From CAG-307 sp964524125 (GTDB lineage Bacteria; Bacillota_I; Bacilli_A; Acholeplasmatales; Anaeroplasmataceae): a stretch of DNA of 8,429 nucleotides. The stretch spans positions 1-8,429 of the forward strand of contig CAZGBY010000055.1 of assembly GCA_964524125.1 (NCBI GenBank), written 5' to 3'. Of the stretch, positions 1-7,867 are shown piece after piece. The notes beneath the pieces were generated by a model. It was not told the origin of the DNA. It was given only the letters and a program-made list of their open reading frames with translations, and did not search any database. Made by a program: the position numbers and the translations under genes. Position 1 is the first letter of the stretch. Each line of letters opens with the position of its first letter.

Positions 1-1579
1 ATACAATATTAATTTCACTACCAATAGTAGCTGTAATTCCATTTACAACTAAACTCTTTAAATTAGCTCCAGTTTCAGCAGCTTCTTTTGTAATAGATAC
101 AGTATATTTTTTAGTTGTGCCATCTTCTGCAGTAATTGTAACTTCTGCAGTTTTTGTTTCTTCTAATGTTAATGTAAAATTATATTGTTGTGCACTAACA
201 CCACCAGTAGCTTTTGAGTTTGTAGGTGTAACAGTAAGTAAATATCCTTTACAATCATACGCAACAGTAGCTTTATTATCTGAATCTAATGTAATTGCAT
301 TTCCATCTAAATCAGTTACAGAAATTGTAGCTGATGTATCAGATGAAAGTCTTACTATATTTAAAGTATAAGTTTTTGTAGTATTATCTTGAGCTGTAAC
401 TTGAATAGTGATAGTTGTTAAACTTTTAGATATACTAAATTTAGCACCACTTGTATGAGATGTACCATTTACTTTAATTGAAGATGTAGAATCTGTAACT
501 GTAGGTGTCATATCAAATGAATCAACACTATCAGATACTCTTAATGTATATTTTAATGTATTTGCATTAAATGTAGTTGTATTTTGATTACTACTATCAT
601 ATAAAGTACCTTTTGTAAATGAAATACTCTTTAAAGTACAAGTTGAAGATTTATCTCTTGTTAAAGTTAATGAATATGTCGCTGTATGAACATCATCTTG
701 AGCTTTAGTATTTATAGTAAGTACTACATTACCACCTGTAGCTAAAGCTACATCAAAAGATGTACCAGAATATGTTTTATTATCTGTTGATGTAATTGAT
801 GTTATACTAGCACCATTAGTAGGTGCTAGTACAACTGAAGCTTTTGATGTTGACTTATCTAAATTATAAGTATAATTTGGTGAAGTCCCAGATGGAGTAT
901 TATTATTAACTTTAATTGAAATTGAAGGATCATCCGATGGAGTTGCTAAAGTAATCGTATTACTAGCAGCTGAAACATCAATATTAGACTTAGTACAGCT
1001 ATGTACTTTCTTTGTAGTACCATCATATTCATAAAACTCAGATTTAGTTAATGTACCCAAATTCAAAATTCCAAAAGTTACATTACTATATTCTATATCA
1101 TCATTTAGTTTAACATCAATAGTCCCAAGAAAAATCTTATTATCATTTACAAGGTTTAAAATTTGTGCATTTTCAGTTACAGCTGTTTGATATTTTATAG
1201 AATAATATGAATTATTTATAAGTGTACAGCTAGACATTTTTTGATAGATAGAAGAATAATCTTTTCCACTATGAGTATAATTTGCTGTAAAAGTTAAATC
1301 AAACTTTGAAGATAACAAGTTAGATGTCGTACCACTATAAAATACACATTGAAAATTATTTGCATACATATAATAATTTGAAGTTTGTTCAATGTATAAT
1401 TCATAACTTAAAGTAGAACCCTTATAAATTTTACCATCATTACCCTCTTTAGCTATAATGCTAATTTTAGGTATAAAACTATCTGCTTTTACTTTTGAAG
1501 TTTTAAAATTAAAGCTTAAAATAGTAAATAGAATTATAAATGATGCTAATGCAAATCTTTTAATTTTATTTCTAATCAT
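1..1579 (-). CDS. Exported protein with cohesin-like region and cadherin-like beta-sandwich repeats (C-terminus outside window)
   Basis: The frame is open from an ATG at 1577-1579 to the left edge (about 526 codons, no stop seen). The first ~36 residues are a signal peptide: basic MIRNKIKR, a hydrophobic stretch (FALASFIILFTILSF), then KVKA before D, a likely cleavage site. Residues ~38-190 look like a divergent cohesin-type beta-sandwich, with a late strand FLGTIDVKLNDDI resembling the cohesin 'G.l..i.fkvk' strand. From ~195 onward come about three modules of 85-100 residues typical of cadherin-like beta-sandwich domains (Pfam PF12733 type). These end in AQDDVHTATYSLTLTR, AQDNTTKTYTLNIVR and AEDGTTKKYTVSITK, and a fourth begins with ANLKSLVVNG. 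Composition is Thr/Ser/Ala/Val-rich, unlike the Asp/Asn/Tyr/Ile-rich upstream gene. The start overlaps the upstream stop (ATGA), implying translational coupling. Likely role: surface adhesin or structural protein; no enzyme motif is seen. The anchor, if any, lies beyond the window. Confidence 0.85.
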   Translation of the reverse strand, partial: MIRNKIKRFALASFIILFTILSFNFKTSKVKADSFIPKISIIAKEGNDGKIYKGSTLSYELYIEQTSNYYMYANNFQCVFYSGTTSNLLSSKFDLTFTANYTHSGKDYSSIYQKMSSCTLINNSYYSIKYQTAVTENAQILNLVNDNKIFLGTIDVKLNDDIEYSNVTFGILNLGTLTKSEFYEYDGTTKKVHSCTKSNIDVSAASNTITLATPSDDPSISIKVNNNTPSGTSPNYTYNLDKSTSKASVVLAPTNGASITSITSTDNKTYSGTSFDVALATGGNVVLTINTKAQDDVHTATYSLTLTRDKSSTCTLKSISFTKGTLYDSSNQNTTTFNANTLKYTLRVSDSVDSFDMTPTVTDSTSSIKVNGTSHTSGAKFSISKSLTTITIQVTAQDNTTKTYTLNIVRLSSDTSATISVTDLDGNAITLDSDNKATVAYDCKGYLLTVTPTNSKATGGVSAQQYNFTLTLEETKTAEVTITAEDGTTKKYTVSITKEAAETGANLKSLVVNGITATIGSEINIV

Positions 1580-4500
1580 ATTAGTATCTTCCCTTCTTCA
1601 ATAATACATAAATCATAATATTTTATGAAATCATAACAATCATTTCTTAAACTAATATGACTATAATAACTAACTTCTTTATAAGTATTAACAATTAAAT
1701 TATCCAATGTCTCACTTACAATTGAAATTTCTTCTTGATTTAAATCCAATTCATTTATTAAACATAATAAACTAGTTTCTTCTTCTGGTTGATATTCAAT
1801 AATTTCCATACCATCAAAAATATCTAAATCTCCTGAAGAGTGAGAAATTATCATATCAATGTCATTTAAATCTACAATTCCATCACCATTAACATCCATA
1901 CTTATATATACTTCTAAGTTATATAATTTTGGATTTGAAGTTTCATAATAATCAAAGATAGTGGTTAAATCCATTGTAGTAACATCACCATCTTGGTCAG
2001 AATCACCAATGATTGAAATATATATCTTATCTGTTAATGTTTCATTAATATATAATTCAATAGAATAACCAGTACTTACATAAGTAAATATTGAATCATA
2101 TTCATCTTCATCTACTAAATCACCAACTGAATTATAAACTTTAAAATCACAATTTCCAGCTAAATATTCTTTATATTGTTTAAATTGTGTTAATAGTTTT
2201 TCAATTGTTAAGTAAGGTATTACATTAGAAAGTACATAACGATTACCTTCAACATATTCAGTATGAGTAGTTTCAATAATTTCATATTCAACATAAAATC
2301 CATAATCTACTTCTTGTAAAGTTTTATACTTAAATGAACATCCATCCACAACTTCAAGTACAGGAGAAATAGAAATCTTTTCTTTTTCTCTTGTAATAAT
2401 AAATGTAATATAAGCCTCAGTATTATTAGAAGAAACCATTGTACTAAATTCAAGTGTAATACTTTCTTCTACAGTAAGTGCTAAACTATAAGAAGTAAGT
2501 TTTGAAACTTCACTTGAATTTAAATAAATTGTTGTTTCAGAAGCTGAATCTACAAAGTATTTAATACTATCATATTTATAATTTAAACTAACATTAATAG
2601 TATTATTATTAATATTTAATTCTTGTGATGTAGCACTATATATAACATTACCATTTGAATCTTCAATATAAAATTGAGTTAAATATGGACTATTACCAGA
2701 ATTAACTGTAAATGTTAATGCTTCAAAACTATATTCTTGTAAATTATTTGATTTATTATAGAATTTTAAAGTATCACAGTTGAACTCAACATCATGATCT
2801 TCTTGAGATAAATTTTCTTTTAATTTAAATGATATAGATCCAATTAAATATTTATCTAAATCAAAATATCCATTTTCTGATTCAAGTTCTACAGATATAG
2901 TACCATTATTATTAGAAATAGATACTAAACTATATATACTTTCAAAAGTATAATAATCATCATCTTTAATTTCAAATATATTAGTATCATATATTAAATT
3001 AAAAATAATCTTAGATATATAATAATTAGCATTATCAATATAAATATCAATAATTATATCGTTCTTATAATAAACATCTATAGTATCAGTATTACGTAAT
3101 TCAAATATAAAATCTAATTTAGATTCTTCTTCTTTAATAATATTAATAGTTATTTTAGCTGTTTGAGCTTCTTGATATACCGACATATTAAATATTAATG
3201 TAAGTTCATCATCACTTAAAGATATATAATTATTATTTTCTTTAGTTACAATATTTGAATCTAATTTTACTGTAGTATTATTTTTGGCATTTAAATAATA
3301 ATATAATGAAGTATAACCATTTGCCACATTAATTTCTATAGTGTTATTATTAATAATTAAGTCATCTAAATCAGCTTCATATAATAAATTATCCTCATTA
3401 TCATATAATTTAAATTCTGTTAAATATGGTGAAGTACCTTCAATAATAGTTAATGAAGTTCCTGTTGTAGTACTATTCTTTTCAGTACCTTGTGGATTAT
3501 ATATTGATGTAGAATCTTCATCATATTTACCATCAAAAGTAGTATAATAAGCTTTATGTTCAATATCTTCTTTTAATTTCAAATGGATTTGACATAATAA
3601 ATATTTATCATTATTAAGTACACCTTTATCAGAATATAATGTAAATGTTAAATAATTTGTAAGTTCTAAAATATTACTTGAAAGATTAAAATCTTCACAT
3701 GAAATAGTTAAATCACTATATTCAAATAAAGTACAATCATATTGAAGTAATATGTCTAATTTACCTACTTTATAATTAGCATTAGATAAATAAACATTAA
3801 TTATAATATCTTTTTGATAATATGAATTAATAGTATCAGAATTATCTAATTCATATGATATCAAAGCAGTACTTTGAGATTCAGTATATTTTTGTAAAGT
3901 TACTTTATATTCTTTTTGTGTACCATCTTCTGCAGTTACAACTATAATATATGTTTGAGTTGAATCATACATTGGTACATTTAAAGATACACTACCTTTT
4001 ATATCTGAAGATAAAGATTGAAGCGCAGATAGATTATTATATTTAGCTATTCTAATATAAGATAAAGTTGAAGTAGATTCTACATTTATAGTAGCTTCTT
4101 CAAATGAAGAATCAAATTTACCAAATATATATTCATTATTATAAAATACTGTACTATTATATGAAGTATCATCTACATTAACAGATACTTTAGATATACC
4201 TGTATCACTAGATAAATCATCTTCATTAGTAGATGAACATTCAAATGAATATTCTTCACATTTAAGATCTAGTTTTGTTTCTTGTGGATCAAATAGTGTA
4301 TACGTTTCATCACAAGAAATAGTACCACTTGTTAAATTTAAATCATTTAATACTAAAAGTATACCTAAATATATTCTAGTATCTGTAGTATAACTTGATT
4401 TTAGATTATAATGAGCTAAGATTCCACAATATTCAAATTCATAATTATCAAATATATTAGAATTTGTATAATCATATCCTATAACAGGACCTACTGATGT

Positions 4501-7500
4501 AGAAAATGTTAAATCTATTAGATTTATTTGTAAACCTTTTGGGTTTATTAAATATAATTCTATTTGTAATATTTTAGATTGAGAATCTATAATATTATAT
4601 TCTAATGAACATATACTATCTGATTCAAATTTAGCATATAATGTTAAATCTTTAGTTACATCTAAAGGATATGAACATTTGTTAGCTTCGTAACAAGATT
4701 TATTTGTATACCATCCAATAAATGTATAACCTTCTTTTTCAGGTTTTGGTATTTTATCTTCTTCTAATTTTAATAAATATTGTTTATCATATAATTCATT
4801 ATCTACCATAAAAGATACACTAAATTTAAATTGTGAATTAATTTCAGTTAAAACTGAATTTAATTTAGAATTATCTATTGTAGATTTACTTGTTAACATA
4901 ATTGATGAATCTATAGACATTTTTTGATTATATTCTGTAGTAGTTTTAACTTTAAATGTTAAAGTACCTATATAAATTAAAGTATTCGATATTTTTATAT
5001 TATAAGAGTATATACCTGAATTATCATCATATAATTTAAAATCTATTAAAGTACTTGATTCAAATGAATAGATATCACAATATCCATCATTTACTACATC
5101 TACTGAAATACTATTTAATATAATATTAGTAGGATTATATAAATAATATTTTAAAGTAAAGTATCCATCATTTGAGCATATAGAATCTTCTACTATTAAG
5201 TATGGTGTATCTGAAGGTAGGTTATCTTCTTTATTTAAAATACCATTTTCTTCAAAGTTAGCATATAATGTTATATTTCTTATAGGTGTATATGGGAATG
5301 TAATTTGTTTAGTATATGTTTGAGTTTCATACCATCCTAAGAATGTATAACCTTCTTTTGTAAGATGTGGTTCTTGTTCTATATATGATGTAGTTAATTC
5401 TTCTATAGTAATTCCTAAAGCAACTAATGTTACTTTATATTTAGGGACTGAAACACTTTCCCATTTAGCATATAATGTTAGATTTGAATTAATTATTGTT
5501 GTGTCAAAATCAAATGGAGTTAAGTCATCTAAAGATTCATACCATCCAGCAAATGTATATCCTTCTTTAGTAGGTGTAGCTGGTTTTATAACTTTATTTC
5601 CTTTTANNNNNNNNNNNNNNNNNNNNNNNNNNNNNNNNNNNNNNNNNNNNNNNNNNNNNNNNNNNNNNNNNNNNNNNNNNNNNNNNNNNNNNNNNNNNNN
5701 NNNNNNAATGTATATCCTTCTTTAGTAGGTGTAGCTGGTTTTATAACTTTATTTCCTTTTACTACTTGACGTGAAGTATATTCTGTAGTTGAATCTAACA
5801 TGTATTTTACGTTATATACTGTAGTTGTAGTATCATTAAATGTGATGATTAAATCAGTGAAATTAAATACATCAGAGAATGATATATCTCCGTATTTTAA
5901 AATATAAGTAGTATCATCATCTATTTCAAAAGAAATTCTTAATTTGTTAACATCTATGTCATCTTTAAGTTCTAATACTAATGTGGCTAGATAGATTGTT
6001 TTATCTTCTTTAATATCAAAATTTTGATTTTGAATTCCATAAATTAAGAAGTGTGAAAATTCATTTTCCGCAATTAAAATTCCTAAATCTTCATTGAAAC
6101 TATAATAAAAATTATTAATATATGAACTGCTAGTGTAATTTTCTAATATTTCTGAAGAACCTGAATCATTAAAATACATCAATGGATTAAAGCCTATTTG
6201 ATTAAATACATAATTTGCAGGTATTTCAATTTCAAAGTCAATCATTAGTTTCTTATTCGTAGAATTAGAATTTAATGATATATTTAAAGTTATTTTTGAA
6301 TTGTCATAACTTGAAGAATCACTACCTTGACCACCATTTGATACTATTCCTGAATTACTTGAATCACCTTCACCTTCAGAACCTGAACCACCAGAACCAG
6401 ATGAACCTCCAGATGATGTATTTTCTTCCCATTTAGCATACAATGTTAAATCAGAAGAGATTATAGTATCAAAGTTAAATGGAGTTGTATCATTAAGTGA
6501 TTCATACCATCCCTTAAATGTATATCCTGATTTTGTCGGATTTGATGGTTGAATAACTTTATTTCCTGACGTAATTGTTTGATTTTCTACAGTTGTACCA
6601 CCATTTGAATTAAATGTTACTGTATATGATGTTTTAGATGGAGTATCTTCACCATCATTACCAGAAGATTCACCAAACGTGATTATTAGATCTGTAAAGT
6701 TAAATACATCAGAAAACAATATATCTCCATATTTTAAAATATATGTAGTATCATCATCAATTTCAAATGAAATTCTTAATTTATTTATATCTACGTCATC
6801 TTTAAGTTCTAATACTAATGTTGCAAGATAGATTGTTATATCCTCTTTGATATCAAAATTTTGATTTTGAATACCATAAATTAAGAAGTGTGAAAATTCA
6901 TTTTCCGCAATTAAAATTCCTAAATCTTCATTGAAACTATAATAAAAATTATTAATATATGAACTGCTAGTGTAATTTTCTAATATTTCTGAAGAACCTG
7001 AATCATTAAAATACATCAATGGATTAAAGCCTATTTGATTAAATACATAATTTGCAGGTATTTCAATTTCAAAGTCAATCATTAGTTTCTTATTCGTAGA
7101 ATTAGAATTTAATGATATATTTAAAGTTATTTTTGAATTGTCATAACTTGAAAAATCACTACCTTGACCACCATTTGATACTATTCCTGAATTACTTGAA
7201 TCGCCTTCACCTTCAAAACCTGAACCACCAGTTCCTGTTGAACCACCTGATGAAGAATTTTCTTTAATATTTTCAATATTTAATATTTTCGATTCACTTT
7301 CCCATTTATAGCTTGTCGAACCTAAGGCAACTCTAGAAGTTGCTTTTAGTTTAAATTCGAAATCACCATTAAAATCAGGCAATTGTATATCTTCATCTTC
7401 CATTTTTTCAAAAACAAATGCTAATTTCATGATTTTAATAGAATCTCCACTTTCAAGAGTTAGTGTAGAACTCATCGTTCCAGTATAATAAATCAATACA

Positions 7501-7853
7501 GCTTCACCTAAACTATTATATGTTAAATCAACATTGATATTAGAATTAATTTCACAATACTCTTCTAAAGTTTTAATATAATATATTCCAGGAACATTGC
7601 TAATTATTTCATCGTCAGAATCAAATTTAGCATCTAGCATAATAAGTAATCTATTTATTTCAATTTCATTAATGGCTTTTAAAGTAATGTCTACATAAAA
7701 ATCTACATTTTCATTATCAGATTCAATGTAATTAATTTCAAATTTACAATCATAATCATCTGCTTGAGATTTAAATGGAATTATGAATATTAAAACTAAT
7801 ATCATTATTGGTAATATTAATTTTAATAATTTATTTATTAATCTATTTTCCAT
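1576..7853 (-). CDS. Giant modular surface protein: cohesin-like, InlB B-repeat, cadherin-like and dockerin modules (interrupted by assembly gap)
   Basis: Starts at ATG 7851-7853 after a good Shine-Dalgarno and ends at TGA 1576-1578. As scaffolded, the halves are in different frames, but merging the 55-bp overlap around the N block gives one 2040-residue protein. Order in merged numbering: signal peptide 1-31 (cleavage after SQA); cohesin-like 32-195; Gly/Ser linker 198-237; cohesin-like 238-395; B-repeat 409-477; linker 477-516; cohesin-like 517-674; B-repeats 679-748 and 754-817; cohesin-like ~820-930; B-repeat 957-1025; cohesin-like 1029-1156; cadherin-like 1168-1271; two copies of a cohesin-like plus cadherin-like pair (1278-1522, 1527-1771); pre-dockerin module 1816-1897; dockerin 1898-1957; unrecognised tail 1958-2040. 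There is no LPXTG motif, C-terminal membrane helix or catalytic domain. The role is probably extracellular adhesion or scaffolding; the exact ligand is unknown. Module types are recognised from sequence pattern only, and cohesin-like calls are less certain than the B-repeats and dockerin. Confidence 0.88.
1591..1597 (-). promoter_or_regulatory. Ribosome binding site of the downstream exported protein
   Basis: On the minus strand this reads AGAAGGG, 11 nt before the ATG at 1577-1579, inside the last codons of the upstream gene. It supports choosing that ATG, as does the signal peptide that follows it. Spacing is a little long but usable, and the 4-nt ATGA overlap would also allow re-initiation by terminating ribosomes. 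Confidence 0.6.
1828..2010 (-). other. Dockerin domain of the giant surface protein
   Basis: Merged residues ~1898-1957. The first loop, DSDQDGDVTTMD (1899-1910), and second loop, DVNGDGIVDLND (1935-1946), both keep the calcium ligands at positions 1, 3, 5, 9 and 12. The module before it (VIPYLTIEKLLTQFK, then STGYSIELYINE, then IIGDSDQDGD) matches the pre-dockerin module of the upstream gene in layout. Unlike a standard dockerin it is followed by about 83 more residues. Confidence 0.85.
2386..3120 (-). repeat. Older internal duplication, unit b (cohesin-like plus cadherin-like)
   Basis: Merged residues 1527-1771. It parallels unit a: FELRNTDTIDVYYKNDIIID, IFNLIYDTNIFEI, YLIGSISFKLKENL, then SPYLTQFYIEDSNGNVIY, INNNTINVSL and AYITFIITREKE. 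Equal length and same module order show an ancient tandem duplication. Confidence 0.8.
3133..3867 (-). repeat. Older internal duplication, unit a (cohesin-like plus cadherin-like)
   Basis: Merged residues 1278-1522. ISYELDNSDTINSYYQKDII opens a cohesin-like module (LDILLQYDCTLFEYSDL, LLCQIHLKLKEDI). SPYLTEFKLYDNEDNLLY then opens a cadherin-like module with INNNTIEINV and AKITINIIKEEE. It aligns along its length with unit b, but only at protein level. Confidence 0.8.
4624..4830 (-). repeat. InlB B-repeat 4, with a cysteine pair
   Basis: Merged residues ~957-1025. FSVSFMVDNELYDKQ, then PEKEGYTFIGWY, then DLTLYAKF. It carries KSCYEANKCSY between the central and last motifs, with two cysteines six residues apart that are absent from repeats 1-3. 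Confidence 0.85.
5248..5439 (-). repeat. InlB B-repeat 3
   Basis: Merged residues ~754-817, directly after repeat 2. YKVTLVALG replaces the usual Asn-Gly-Gly-rich strand, followed by LTKEGYTFLGWY and NITLYANF. It is divergent at the N-terminal strand but clear at the central and final motifs. Confidence 0.82.
5552..5606. repeat. 55-bp gap-flanking overlap, left copy
   Basis: Identical to 5707-5761 and ends exactly at the gap. It encodes KGNKVIKPATPTKEGYT on the minus strand. It is most simply the same genomic sequence written at the ends of two contigs. Confidence 0.93.
5607..5706. other. Assembly gap of exactly 100 N
   Basis: A run of 100 N, a conventional placeholder length, lies inside B-repeat 2 of the giant surface protein. 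It carries no sequence information and its length should not be used for reading frames. Confidence 0.98.
5707..5761. repeat. 55-bp gap-flanking overlap, right copy
   Basis: Identical to 5552-5606 and begins exactly at the gap. Deleting 5607-5761 (gap plus this copy, 155 nt) joins the two halves of the gene in frame. Confidence 0.93.
5838..6427 (-). repeat. Internal duplication, second copy (cohesin-like module plus Gly/Ser linker)
   Basis: This matches 6675-7264 at a constant offset of 837 bp (279 codons). Bases 6037-6315 are identical by eye to 6874-7152, while the outer parts carry scattered differences. Protein differences are few, for example EDK versus EDI, DIDVN versus DVDIN, and GDISF versus GDILF. 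With the adjoining B-repeat the duplicated unit is linker, cohesin-like module, B-repeat. Confidence 0.92.
6423..6629 (-). repeat. InlB B-repeat 1
   Basis: Merged residues ~409-477. It has the family hallmarks in order: YTVTFNSNGG, then PTKSGYTFKGWY, then DLTLYAKW. InlB B-repeats (Listeria-Bacteroides repeat family) are ~70-residue beta-grasp-like stalk modules in bacterial surface proteins. Confidence 0.92.
6675..7264 (-). repeat. Internal duplication, first copy (cohesin-like module plus Gly/Ser linker)
   Basis: This is the partner of 5838-6427, nearer the N-terminus of the protein. The linker begins SSSGGSTGTGGSG and the module begins YDNSKITLNISLNSNS. The beta-sandwich contains FEIEIPANYVFNQIGFNPLMYF and LATLVLELKDDVDINKL, which fit the strand pattern of cohesin-like folds. 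Confidence 0.92.
7759..7853 (-). other. Signal peptide of the giant surface protein
   Basis: Residues 1-31: a short basic N-terminus (MENRLINKLLK), a long hydrophobic core (LILPIMILVLIFIIPF), then KSQA before DDYD, a typical small-residue cleavage site. This supports Sec export and the choice of ATG 7851-7853 as the true start. Confidence 0.88.
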
Positions 7854-7860
7854 AATTCTA

Positions 7861-7865
7861 TCCTC
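7861..7865 (-). promoter_or_regulatory. Ribosome binding site of the giant surface protein
   Basis: On the minus strand this reads GAGGA, 7 nt before the ATG at 7851-7853. It fills most of the 14-nt gap after the TAA of the upstream dockerin gene. The space is too small for a separate promoter plus terminator, so the two genes are probably co-transcribed. Confidence 0.8.
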
Positions 7866-7867
7866 AA

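Larger units (their letters stand above)
5455..5819 (-). repeat. InlB B-repeat 2, cut by the assembly gap
   Basis: Merged residues ~679-748. The right flank gives YNVKYMLDSTTEY then KPATPTKEGYT. The left flank repeats KPATPTKEGYT and continues FAGWY then NLTLYAKW. Joining at the shared sequence gives one complete repeat of normal length, which is the best evidence that the N block hides nothing essential. Confidence 0.85.

Noticed and set aside
117..371. Plus-strand open frame of 84 codons
   Set aside because: It lies antisense inside the cadherin-like repeats of the minus-strand gene. Its composition mirrors the Thr-rich coding sequence opposite, and it has no domain or convincing ribosome binding site.
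3341..3547. Plus-strand open frame of 68 codons
   Set aside because: Antisense shadow of unit a of the giant surface protein; no recognisable motif or initiation signal.
4918..4920. ATG as the start of a separate 1114-residue gene
   Set aside because: The frame is open upstream with clear B-repeat and cohesin-like modules, there is no signal peptide, and the gap merge restores a longer gene.
5501..5725. Plus-strand open frame running through the N block
   Set aside because: It is antisense to B-repeat 2 and nearly half of it is unknown sequence, so its continuity is an artefact of the gap.
5838..7264. CRISPR array or transposon as the source of the repeats
   Set aside because: The repeats are long, in-frame and coding with no spacers, and there are no terminal inverted repeats or transposase.
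1576..7853. A genuine frameshift or pseudogene in the giant surface protein
   Set aside because: The frame conflict comes only from the arbitrary gap length plus the duplicated 55 bp; removing 155 nt restores one open frame with no stops.
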